Source of the DNA: JAVBJV01 sp031555315
GTDB lineage: Bacteria; Pseudomonadota; Alphaproteobacteria; Acetobacterales; Acetobacteraceae
Direction of reading: 5' to 3'
Assembly: GCA_031555315.1 (NCBI GenBank)
Contig: JAVBUO010000005.1
Span: forward strand, 375,589-439,588
DNA: 64,000 nucleotides
The translations under genes were made by a program, and so were the position numbers. The notes under the pieces are model-generated. The model ran no database searches. It was given only the letters and a program-made list of their open reading frames with translations, and was not told where the DNA came from. This document shows positions 1-8,007 of the stretch, in pieces; positions within the stretch are counted from its first letter, which is position 1, and every line of letters starts with the position of its first letter.

Positions 1-104
1 ACATTCACGGCATCGACGAAAGCGTCGAACTGGCGTCGATGCATGCGGTGACGCGCGTCCTGGCGCTGACCATCGCGGGCTGGTGCGGACTGGAGAGAAT
101 TTGA
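1..104 (+). CDS. C-terminal end of an M20-type peptidase/deacetylase (partial)
   Basis: The frame is open from base 3 and gives 33 residues, HGIDESVELASMHAVTR and onward, ending at TGA 102-104. A His-Gly-x-x-Glu stretch followed by a helix ending in a Leu/Trp/Cys-Gly pattern is what the C-terminus of ArgE/DapE/ACY1-type M20 metallopeptidases looks like, where this histidine is a metal ligand. The stop codon overlaps the ATG of the next M20-family gene, so the two are probably co-transcribed. Only the tail is present, so the substrate cannot be inferred. Confidence 0.5.
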   Translation, partial: IHGIDESVELASMHAVTRVLALTIAGWCGLERI

Positions 105-1327
105 TGTCTGAAAACCTGCCGCTGTCCGGTGAACGCCTATGGAACAGCATCATGCAGATGGCGCGGATCGGCGCGACGCAGAAAGGCGGCTGCAACCGTC
201 AGGCGTTGAGCGATGCCGACGCCGAGGGCCGCGCACTGCTGCGCCGCTGGGGCGAGGCGTGCGGGCTTGCCTGCAGCGTCGATCGGGTCGGCAACATGTT
301 GCTGCGTCGGGAAGGCGAGGATCCTTCCTTGCCGGCGATCGCGTTCGGCAGCCATCTCGACACGCAGCCGACCGGCGGCAGGTTCGACGGCGTGCTCGGC
401 GTGCTGGCTGGACTGGAAGTGATGCGTGCGTTGCAGCAGGTGGGAGCGCGTACGAAGGCGCCGCTGCTGCTGGTGAATTTCACCAACGAGGAAGGCGCGC
501 GGTTCAGCCCGCCGATGATGGGCAGCGGCGTTGCGATGGGTGTGTTCACCGAAGACGAGATTCTGGCCAAAACCGACCCGGCGGGTGTGGTGTTCGGTGC
601 CGAACTGATGCGGATCGGCTGGGCCGGCAACGCCGATCCGGCGGCGTTGCGGAAGGTGGGTGCCTATGTCGAACTGCATATCGAACAGGGCCGGGTTCTC
701 GAAGATGCCGGGCTGACGATCGGGGTGGTCAACGGGGCGTTGGCGCAAACCTGGCTGGACGTGACGGTCGGTGGCGTGGAAGCGCATGCCGGCGCGGTGA
801 TGGACGGGCGATGCGATGCCCTGACGGCGGCAGCGCGTCTGATCGTGGGGCTCGAGGATCTGGCGCGTGACTTCGAGGGCGATGCGCGGGCGACCGTCGG
901 GCGGATCGCGGTGCAGCCGGACAGCCGCAATGTGGTGCCGTCGCGCGTCTGGTTCACAGTGGACCTGCGCAATGCGGACCCGGCGCTGCTGGCGCGCATG
1001 GAAGCCGCCTTCCGGGCGCAGGCGCAGCGACTGGCGGGCGTGCAGGTCGAGATTGCGCCGTTCTGGGCTTTTCCCTACACGCCGTTCGACGCGGCGGTGG
1101 TGGCGCGGGTGCGTGAAGCGGCGCAGAGGCGCGGCTACGCATGGCGCGACATGCCGACCGGCATCGGGCACGACGCGGTGTATATGGCCCGGCACGTGCC
1201 GACCGCGATGATCTTCGTGCCGTGCCACAACGGTGTCAGCCACAACGAGGCCGAAAGCATCACCCGCGACTGGGCCGAGGCCGGTTTGCATGTGCTGGCC
1301 GATACGGTGCTCGGGCTGGCGGGTTAA
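104..1327 (+). CDS. M20-family Zn-dependent amidase (carbamoylase / allantoate amidohydrolase / beta-ureidopropionase type)
   Basis: The 407-residue product matches the hydantoinase/carbamoylase family, which hydrolyses N-carbamoyl or ureido groups from amino acids or ureides in the cytoplasm. The expected metal-site motifs are present in order: GSHLDT near residues 82-87 (His84), FDGVLG (Asp95), the NEEGARF pair Glu129/130, HIEQG (His192) and SHNEAES near the end (His380). I chose ATG 104, which overlaps the upstream stop (TGATG), over an earlier in-frame GTG at 83. The length is normal for the family. It sits among three other peptidase or amidase genes, suggesting a catabolic operon for peptide or ureide compounds. 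The substrate is not determined: allantoate, N-carbamoyl-amino acid and beta-ureidopropionate enzymes look alike at this level. Confidence 0.85.
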   Translation: MSENLPLSGERLWNSIMQMARIGATQKGGCNRQALSDADAEGRALLRRWGEACGLACSVDRVGNMLLRREGEDPSLPAIAFGSHLDTQPTGGRFDGVLGVLAGLEVMRALQQVGARTKAPLLLVNFTNEEGARFSPPMMGSGVAMGVFTEDEILAKTDPAGVVFGAELMRIGWAGNADPAALRKVGAYVELHIEQGRVLEDAGLTIGVVNGALAQTWLDVTVGGVEAHAGAVMDGRCDALTAAARLIVGLEDLARDFEGDARATVGRIAVQPDSRNVVPSRVWFTVDLRNADPALLARMEAAFRAQAQRLAGVQVEIAPFWAFPYTPFDAAVVARVREAAQRRGYAWRDMPTGIGHDAVYMARHVPTAMIFVPCHNGVSHNEAESITRDWAEAGLHVLADTVLGLAG

Positions 1328-1343
1328 TGGGAAAGACGCTTTG

Positions 1344-2827
1344 ATGGAGAAGGCGATGCGGATTGCGGTCGGCGGCTTCCTGCACGAGACGCATTCCTTT
1401 GCACCACACCCAACGGTGTTCCAGGACTTTTTAACCCCCGGCGGCTGGCCGCGATTGCAGCGCGGCGCGGATATGATCGATGCGTTGCGCGACACGGCGG
1501 CCCCGATTGCAGGCGCCATCCGGTTGGCCGAGGCGCGCAATATCGGGCTGGTGCCGCTGATGTGGTGCATGGCGAGCCCGGCGGGACCGATCACCGACGA
1601 TGCGTTCGAACGCATTGCCGCCATGCTGGTAGCCGACCTGTCCGACGCGTTGCGCGCGGGCGGTGTGGACGGCGTGTATCTGGATTTGCACGGTGCCGCA
1701 TTGTCGGTCAGTGCGCCGGATGCCGAGGGGGAATTGCTGCGCCGGGTGCGCGCGATCGCCGGTCCGGATATGCCGATCGCGATCAGTCTGGACCCGCATG
1801 CGAACATGACCGACGCGATGGTGCGCCATGCCGATGTCGTGGTACCGTTCCGCACCTATCCGCATGTCGATATGCACGATGCCGGGGCGCGGGCGGTGAA
1901 GCTGCTGCTTGAGCGGATTCAGCGCCGAACGCCATACGCCAAGGCGTTTCGCGCGCTGGATTTCTGGATACCGCTGACCAGCCAATGCACGCTGGTGGAT
2001 CCGATGAAGGCGGTGATGACCGCGCGCGAGCAGATCGCGTTGCACGCAGGCGTGGCCGAACTCGCGTTCTGTTTCGGCTTTCCTTATGCGGATTTTCCGG
2101 GCTGTCAGGCGGCGATCAGCACACTGTGGACCAAGCCGCCGACGAATTGCTGGCGTATCTGAACCGGCATGAGGTTGATTTCGTGCTGGATGTCATTCCC
2201 GCTGAGAAAGCCGTGGCAGCGGCAAAACTTCTGGCCGAACGTGCAAAGAAGCCGGTCGTGATTGCCGATACGCAAGACAATCCGGGCGGTGGCGGGCATG
2301 GCGACACGACCGGGCTTTTGCGTGAGTTGGTGCGCCAGCATGCGCGCGGCGCAGTGCTGGCGCTGATCAACGATGCGGCCAGCGTGGCGGCTTGCCGGCA
2401 GGCGGGCGAGGGGGGAACGGTTTCGCTGCGTTTGGGCGGGCAATCCGATGTTGTGCCGTTCGAGGGGGCTGCGCGTGTTTTGAAGCTGACGGACGGGAAT
2501 TTTACCTGCACCGGTCCTATGGCGGCGGGCAATTCCGCGCATCTGGGGCCGACGGCGCTGATCTTGGTCGGGCAGGATGTGCGGGTGATTGTGACCAGTA
2601 CGAAAATGCAGGCCTATGACCAGGCGTTGCTGCGCCATGTGGGGATCGAACCGGCCGCGTGTAAAATTCTGGCGTTGAAAAGCAGCGTACATTTCCGGGC
2701 GGATTTTCAGCCGATCGCGGAACAGGTGATCGTGACGACTGCCCCCGGCCCGGTGATCGCCGATCCGTCCGGCTTGCCGTTCCGGCATGTGCGCGCCGAT
2801 ATCCGGCGCCTGCCGCGAAAAGCGTGA
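1344..2827 (+). pseudogene. M81 (MlrC-like) metallopeptidase, broken by a frameshift
   Basis: Two adjacent frames together make one M81 protein. The first part (from ATG 1344, or the second ATG at 1356) carries GGFLHETHSF at the N-terminus, DLHGA and DPHANMT, typical of the MlrC N-terminal metal domain, and goes off-frame soon after GFPYADFPGC near 2100. The second part is readable from about 2117 (QAADELLAYL) through DTQDNPGGGGHGDT to the end at 2827, typical of the MlrC C-terminal domain. The net shift is equivalent to losing one base, possibly with a few codons, in 2100-2130. MlrC-type enzymes cleave small peptides, such as linearised microcystin in sphingomonads. Both halves look well preserved, so this is either a recent mutation or a sequencing error. 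No slippery heptamer was seen at the junction. Confidence 0.8.
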
Positions 2828-2858
2828 CGACGATGTTTTCCTGGAGTATGGCTTGGCG

Positions 2859-4010
2859 ATGACGTGTTTCGATCCCGAACTGTTTCAGCGCCTGACCGCC
2901 TGGCGGCGCCATCTGCACCAACATCCGGAACTCAGCCTGTACGAGCGGGAAACGGCCGCCTTCGTGGCCGGCAAACTGCGCGCGCTGGGGATCGAGGTCA
3001 CCGAGAACGTCGGCGGACACGGTGTCGTCGGCACCATCCGGCGCGGCGGCAACCGCAGCGTCGGCCTGCGCGCCGACATGGACGCCCTGCCGATCATCGA
3101 GCAGAGCGGCGTTCCCCATGCGTCGGCGCGGCCCGGCGTGATGCACGCCTGCGGGCACGACGGGCATACCGTGTCGCTGCTCGGCGCGGCCGAGACGCTG
3201 CTGCGCGACACGTCGTGGTCCGGCACAGTGCATTTCGTGTTCCAGCCGGCCGAGGAAGGGGCGGGCGGTGCCCGGGCGATGCTGGCCGACGGCCTGTTCG
3301 AGCGCTTCCCGATGGAACGCATCTTTGCGCTGCACAACTGGCCCGGACTGCCGGCCGGCACGGTTGCCGTGCATCCCGGGCCGGTCATGGCAGGCGGGGT
3401 GCGCATTTACATCACGTTGCGCGGGCATGCCGGGCACGCCGCCCTGCCGCACCTGACGAAAGACCCGATGCTGGCGGCGGCGCATCTGGTGGTGGCGCTG
3501 CAGTCGATCGTGGCGCGCAACGTGGACCCGCTGGAGTCCGCCGTGGTGACCATCGCAACGATCGAGGGCGGCAAGGCTTCGAACCAGATCCCCGACAGCG
3601 CCACCCTGTCCGGCACCGCGCGCGCCCTGCGCCCGCAGGTCATGGAGCAGCTCGGCGACGGTATCCAACGCATCGCCGCAGGGATCGGCGCGACGTTCGG
3701 CATGGCGGTCGAGGTCGATATCCGTCAGGGGGTTGCGGTAACCATAAACCACGTGGCTGAGGCCGAGATGGCGGCCGAGGCGGCGCTGGCGGCCGGGCTC
3801 GTGCTGCGCCGCGATCTGCCGGCCGCGATGACCAGCGAGGATTTCGGCTGGATGCTGCTCGACCGCCCCGGGGCCTATGTCTGGGTGGGGAACGGCCCGG
3901 CCGAGGGCGGGCGCGAGCTGCACAATCCGCACTATGATTTCAACGACCAGATCTTCCCCGCCACCGTCGGCTGGATGGTCGAGGCGGCCAAAAGGGCGCT
4001 GCGGGGCTGA
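2859..4010 (+). CDS. M20-family amidohydrolase (hippurate hydrolase / N-acyl-amino acid deacylase type)
   Basis: The 383-residue product has the M20D signature: RRHLHQHPELS near the N-terminus, GLRADMDALPI, HACGHDGH (metal ligands), QPAEEGAGGA with the catalytic/ligand Glu pair, and TSEDFGWML near the C-terminus. The family removes acyl groups from amino acids (hippuricase, IAA-amino acid hydrolase, aminoacylase). ATG 2859 is used; an in-frame TTG at 2853 lies at better distance from GGAG (2843-2846) and could be the true start. It follows the broken M81 gene by about 30 bases on the same strand and completes a run of four hydrolases. The exact substrate is unknown. Confidence 0.85.
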   Translation: MTCFDPELFQRLTAWRRHLHQHPELSLYERETAAFVAGKLRALGIEVTENVGGHGVVGTIRRGGNRSVGLRADMDALPIIEQSGVPHASARPGVMHACGHDGHTVSLLGAAETLLRDTSWSGTVHFVFQPAEEGAGGARAMLADGLFERFPMERIFALHNWPGLPAGTVAVHPGPVMAGGVRIYITLRGHAGHAALPHLTKDPMLAAAHLVVALQSIVARNVDPLESAVVTIATIEGGKASNQIPDSATLSGTARALRPQVMEQLGDGIQRIAAGIGATFGMAVEVDIRQGVAVTINHVAEAEMAAEAALAAGLVLRRDLPAAMTSEDFGWMLLDRPGAYVWVGNGPAEGGRELHNPHYDFNDQIFPATVGWMVEAAKRALRG

Positions 4011-4137
4011 TTTTTCGACGGAGCGGCCGTAATGGGCGTTGCGAGGCGGACCAACATGGGTTAAGCGCGCTGTTCTTGCACGCAAGGGGGGCTTTCCCCT
4101 GCCGGAGGCGTTTTTTCTCCGGCGGTTCGGGTTTCTC

Positions 4138-4222
<85 letters not shown>

Positions 4223-4274
4223 CTCCGTTCCGGCGTGCTTTTATTCGTGGGTTCTGGGTAGGATTTCCGGGCAT

Positions 4275-5600
4275 ATGCAGGTTACCGAAACGCTCTCCGA
4301 CGGGCTGAAACGCGCTTACACCGTTGTGGTGCCGGTCGCGAAAATCGAAGAAAAGCGCACGGCGCGGCTGACGGAGCTGGGTAAAACCCTCAAGCTGCCG
4401 GGGTTCCGTCCGGGCAAGGTGCCGATGAACGTGGTGCGCAGCCGCTACAGCGCTGCCGTGATGTCGGAAGTGCTGGAAGGCGCGGTGAACGACGCGACCA
4501 AACAGGTGCTGAACGATCGCGGCCTGACGCCGGCGACCCAGCCCAAGATCGACGTCGTCAGCCTTGATGACGGCAAGGATCTGGAATTCAAGGTCGAATT
4601 CGAACTGATGCCGGAAATCCAGATGCCGGATTTCGCGGGTATCGAACTGGTGCGTTCCAAGGCCGAGCCGGCCGCCGATGTGGTGGACAACGCGCTGAAA
4701 GATCTGGCCACGCGCAGCCGCAGTCTGGTGGACACCGAAGCCGGGTATGTCGCGGCCAAAGGCGATGTGACGACGATCGACTTCGTGGGCAAGATCGACG
4801 GCGAGGCGTTCCAGGGCGGCACCGCGCAGGGCGTTCAGGCCGAAGTGGCGGGGCCGGGTTTCATCACCGGCTTTACGGAACAGCTCGAAGGCATGAAAGC
4901 CGGGGAAGAGCGCACGATCAACGTGACCTTCCCGGAGGATTACAACGCGAAGGAACTGGCCGGCAAAGCCGCTGCGTTCGATATCACGATGCAGAAGATC
5001 CAGCAGCCGGTAGTTCCGGCAATCGACGATGAACTGGCCAAGAAGCTGGGTCTGGAAAGCCTGGACAAACTGCGCGAGATCGTCACCGGGCAGATCCAGA
5101 ACGAATACAACCAGTTGTCGCGGATGCGCCTGAAGCGCCAACTGCTCGACGCTCTGGCCGAACGCGCTGCTTTTCCCGCACCGGAAGCGCTGCTGAACGC
5201 CGAATTCGACGCCATCTGGCGCCGGGTGGATGCCGACATGAAGGCCGGTAATCTGGACGACGAGGACAAGGGCAAGGACGAAGACACGCTGAAGTCCGAG
5301 TACCGGGCGATCGCCGAACGCCGGGTGAAGCTGGGCCTGCTGCTGTCGGAAATCGGCCGGGTGAACAACCTGTCGGTCAGCCAGGAAGAACTGCTCCGGG
5401 CGATGCGCGCCGAGGCCATGCGCTATCAGGGCCAGGAACAGCAGGTGATGGACTTCTTCCGCAAGAACCCGCAGGCGATCGAAAACCTGCGCGCGCCGAT
5501 CTTCGAGGAAAAGATCGTCGACTTCGTGGTCGAGCTGGCCAAGGTAACCGACAAATCCGTTTCGATCGAGGAATTGACGGCGGAAGTCGAGAAGGCCTGA
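4275..5600 (+). CDS. tig: Trigger factor, ribosome-associated chaperone / peptidyl-prolyl isomerase
   Basis: The 441-residue protein shows the trigger factor architecture. The N-terminal ribosome-binding domain contains GFRPGKVP near residues 43-50, the signature loop that docks at ribosomal protein L23. A central FKBP-type PPIase domain follows (FVGKIDGEAFQGG and FITGFTEQLEGM), then a long helical C-terminal domain with many Lys, Glu and Arg residues. It binds nascent chains at the exit tunnel. Start ATG 4275 is preceded by only a weak purine stretch. The order tig-clpP-clpX-lon is a widespread proteostasis arrangement. A strong hairpin at 5673-5712 separates it from clpP. Confidence 0.97.
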   Translation: MQVTETLSDGLKRAYTVVVPVAKIEEKRTARLTELGKTLKLPGFRPGKVPMNVVRSRYSAAVMSEVLEGAVNDATKQVLNDRGLTPATQPKIDVVSLDDGKDLEFKVEFELMPEIQMPDFAGIELVRSKAEPAADVVDNALKDLATRSRSLVDTEAGYVAAKGDVTTIDFVGKIDGEAFQGGTAQGVQAEVAGPGFITGFTEQLEGMKAGEERTINVTFPEDYNAKELAGKAAAFDITMQKIQQPVVPAIDDELAKKLGLESLDKLREIVTGQIQNEYNQLSRMRLKRQLLDALAERAAFPAPEALLNAEFDAIWRRVDADMKAGNLDDEDKGKDEDTLKSEYRAIAERRVKLGLLLSEIGRVNNLSVSQEELLRAMRAEAMRYQGQEQQVMDFFRKNPQAIENLRAPIFEEKIVDFVVELAKVTDKSVSIEELTAEVEKA

Positions 5601-5672
5601 CGCGACACGATGGCGTTCGGGGGTGTTTTTCGCCTTTTGCGACGCTAAGCCTATGCGGCCGATGACGATTCT

Positions 5673-5715
5673 AACCCCGGGTGCCGGATTTTCCCCCTTG
5701 GCACCCGGGGTTTTT
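5673..5715 (+). terminator. Rho-independent terminator after tig
   Basis: A perfect 13-bp inverted repeat (AACCCCGGGTGCC at 5673-5685 with its complement at 5700-5712) with a 14-base loop is followed by TTT. It lies between tig and clpP, so clpP probably has its own promoter. Confidence 0.85.
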
Positions 5716-5775
5716 CACACCATGTGAAGAAACTCTGCGGTATCGTGCCGCACAGTCAGACACTGAGGACGAGGC

Positions 5776-6432
5776 ATGACGATCCGAGATCGCGATCCGC
5801 TGGAGGTTTACGACAACACGCTGGTACCGATGGTGGTGGAACAGACCTCCCGCGGTGAACGGGCGTTCGATATCTACTCGCGCCTGCTGAAGGAACGGAT
5901 CATCTTTCTGACCGGGCCGGTCTACGACCAGTCGGCGGCGCTGATCTGCGCCCAGTTGCTGTTCCTGGAAAGCGAAAATCCCAGCAAAGATATCGCGTTT
6001 TACATCAACTCGCCCGGCGGGGTGGTGACGGCGGGGATGTCGATCTACGACACCATGCAGTATATCCGCAGCCCGGTCAGCACCGTGTGCATCGGGCAGG
6101 CGGCCTCGATGGGCAGTCTGCTGCTGACCGCAGGGGAGAAGGGCAAGCGCTATGCGCTGCCGAATGCGCGCATCATGGTGCACCAGCCGTCCGGCGGCGC
6201 ACAGGGGCAGGCGACCGATATCGAGATCGCCGCCCGGGAAATTCTGGCGACCCGCGCGCGCCTAAACCAGATTTACGTGAAACACACAGGTCAACCTCTT
6301 GATGTTATAGAAAAAACATTAGAGCGCGACCGTTTCATGGCGGCCGACGAGGCGCGGGAGTTCGGGCTGGTTGATCAAGTGGTGGAAAGCCGTCCGTCGG
6401 TGCCCACCGATGAGAGTTCGAAGAAACAATAG
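5776..6432 (+). CDS. clpP: ATP-dependent Clp protease proteolytic subunit
   Basis: The 218-residue serine peptidase (S14) carries the catalytic triad at exactly the E. coli full-length numbering: Ser111 in QAASMGS, His136 in MVHQPSGG and Asp185 in LERDRFM. The NSPGG oxyanion-loop motif is at 78-82. Fourteen subunits form the chamber that degrades proteins fed by ClpX or ClpA. The N-terminal VPMVVEQTSRGERAFD stretch is standard for the propeptide and axial loop. ATG 5776 is supported by GAGGAC-like purines just upstream. clpX follows after 162 bases. Confidence 0.98.
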   Translation: MTIRDRDPLEVYDNTLVPMVVEQTSRGERAFDIYSRLLKERIIFLTGPVYDQSAALICAQLLFLESENPSKDIAFYINSPGGVVTAGMSIYDTMQYIRSPVSTVCIGQAASMGSLLLTAGEKGKRYALPNARIMVHQPSGGAQGQATDIEIAAREILATRARLNQIYVKHTGQPLDVIEKTLERDRFMAADEAREFGLVDQVVESRPSVPTDESSKKQ

Positions 6433-6594
6433 GCTGGAATCAAAGCGGGTTGTGCGGACCGGTTGACCCGGCCGCCGGCCTGACGTTCGGAGGGGTCCGG
6501 CCCCTGTTCCGGTCTGGCTGTCGTCGTTCTTGTCCTGACGCCATGCCAGAGGGTAGTGTTCGGGTTCGGCGCTCCGCGATTCCAGGGGCAGGAG

Positions 6595-7860
6595 ATGGCA
6601 TTGAGCAAGTCCGGCGAAAGCAGCAAGAACACGCTTTACTGTTCCTTCTGCGGGAAATCACAGCACGAGGTCCGCAAGTTGATCGCGGGCCCGACGGTGT
6701 TCATTTGCGATGAATGCATCGAACTGTGCATGGATATCATCCGCGAGGAGAACAAGACCCATCTGGTCAAGTCGCGTGACGGCGTGCCGACCCCGAAGGA
6801 GATATGCAAGGTTCTGGACGATTATGTGATCGGGCAGGAACATGCCAAGCGCGTGCTCTCGGTCGCCGTGCATAACCATTACAAACGGCTGGCGCATAGC
6901 GGCAAGGCCGGCGATGTCGAGATCGCGAAGTCGAACATCATGTTGGTCGGGCCGACCGGATCGGGCAAGACGTTGCTGGCGCAGACACTGGCGCGCATCC
7001 TCGACGTGCCGTTCACGATGGCCGACGCCACCACGCTGACCGAAGCGGGCTATGTCGGCGAAGATGTCGAGAACATCATCCTGAAGCTGCTGCAGGCGGC
7101 CGATTACAATGTCGAGCGTGCGCAGCGCGGCATCGTTTATATTGACGAGGTCGACAAGATCTCGCGCAAGTCCGACAACCCGTCGATCACCCGCGATGTC
7201 AGCGGCGAAGGCGTGCAGCAGGCGCTGCTGAAGATCATGGAAGGCACGATCGCCTCCGTGCCGCCGCAGGGTGGGCGTAAGCATCCGCAGCAGGAATTCC
7301 TGCAAGTGGATACCACCAACATCCTGTTCATTTGCGGTGGTGCGTTTGCCGGGCTGGAAAAGCTGATTTCTTCGCGCGGCAAAGGCTCGGGGATCGGCTT
7401 TGGCGCGGAAGTGCGCGGCCCGGACGAACGCCGCACGGGGGCGATCCTGCGCGAGGTGGAGCCCGAAGATCTGCTGAAGTTCGGTCTGATCCCCGAATTC
7501 ATCGGCCGCCTGCCGGTGGTGGCGACGTTGGAAGATCTGGACGAAGCCGCGCTGGTGGAAATCCTGACCAGGCCGAAGAACGCGTTGCTCAAGCAGTATC
7601 AGCGCCTGTTCGACATGGAAAACGTGCGTCTGAACTTTACCGAGGATGCCCTGAAGGCCGTCGCCCAGCGCGCCATCCAGCGCAAAACCGGGGCGCGTGG
7701 CCTGCGTTCGATCATGGAGGGCATTCTGCTTTCCACGATGTTCGACCTGCCCGGACTCGAGAATGTGGAAGAAGTGGTTGTCAATCGCGAGGTTGCCGAG
7801 GGGCGGGGGACGCCGCTGTTTACCTACGGCAAGGAACGCGAACAGCAGACTTCGGCCTGA
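6595..7860 (+). CDS. clpX: ATP-dependent Clp protease ATP-binding subunit ClpX
   Basis: The 421-residue AAA+ unfoldase has an N-terminal C4 zinc-binding domain (Cys16, Cys19, Cys38, Cys41), a Walker A motif GPTGSGKT at 119-126, Walker B around IVYIDEVDKI, and the RKTGARGLRS sensor-2 region near the C-terminus. It unfolds tagged substrates and passes them to ClpP. I chose ATG 6595, giving MALSKSGESSKNTLYCSFCG, because it matches the usual family start and AGGGG lies six bases upstream. An in-frame upstream GTG at 6556 would only add 13 unlikely residues. Downstream is lon. Confidence 0.98.
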   Translation: MALSKSGESSKNTLYCSFCGKSQHEVRKLIAGPTVFICDECIELCMDIIREENKTHLVKSRDGVPTPKEICKVLDDYVIGQEHAKRVLSVAVHNHYKRLAHSGKAGDVEIAKSNIMLVGPTGSGKTLLAQTLARILDVPFTMADATTLTEAGYVGEDVENIILKLLQAADYNVERAQRGIVYIDEVDKISRKSDNPSITRDVSGEGVQQALLKIMEGTIASVPPQGGRKHPQQEFLQVDTTNILFICGGAFAGLEKLISSRGKGSGIGFGAEVRGPDERRTGAILREVEPEDLLKFGLIPEFIGRLPVVATLEDLDEAALVEILTRPKNALLKQYQRLFDMENVRLNFTEDALKAVAQRAIQRKTGARGLRSIMEGILLSTMFDLPGLENVEEVVVNREVAEGRGTPLFTYGKEREQQTSA

Positions 7861-8007
7861 CATGGGTTCGCGCCCCTGCTCTTGCGGCGGGCGCAGATGT
7901 TACCAATATACCAACGTGCTGGGACGTTTGAAGAACGGACAGCAGATGGCTTGGCGATGTGCTGCGAGCAGGCATGGCTGTGCCGATCGTCCAGTGAGGA
8001 GGTCTTT

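Noticed and set aside
137..1855. A 572-codon minus-strand open frame opposite the first hydrolases
   Set aside because: Shadow of the carbamoylase and M81 genes; no motif and biased composition.
2095..2135. Programmed ribosomal frameshifting in the M81 gene
   Set aside because: No slippery heptamer or strong downstream structure was seen at the junction, and the family is not known to use frameshifting.
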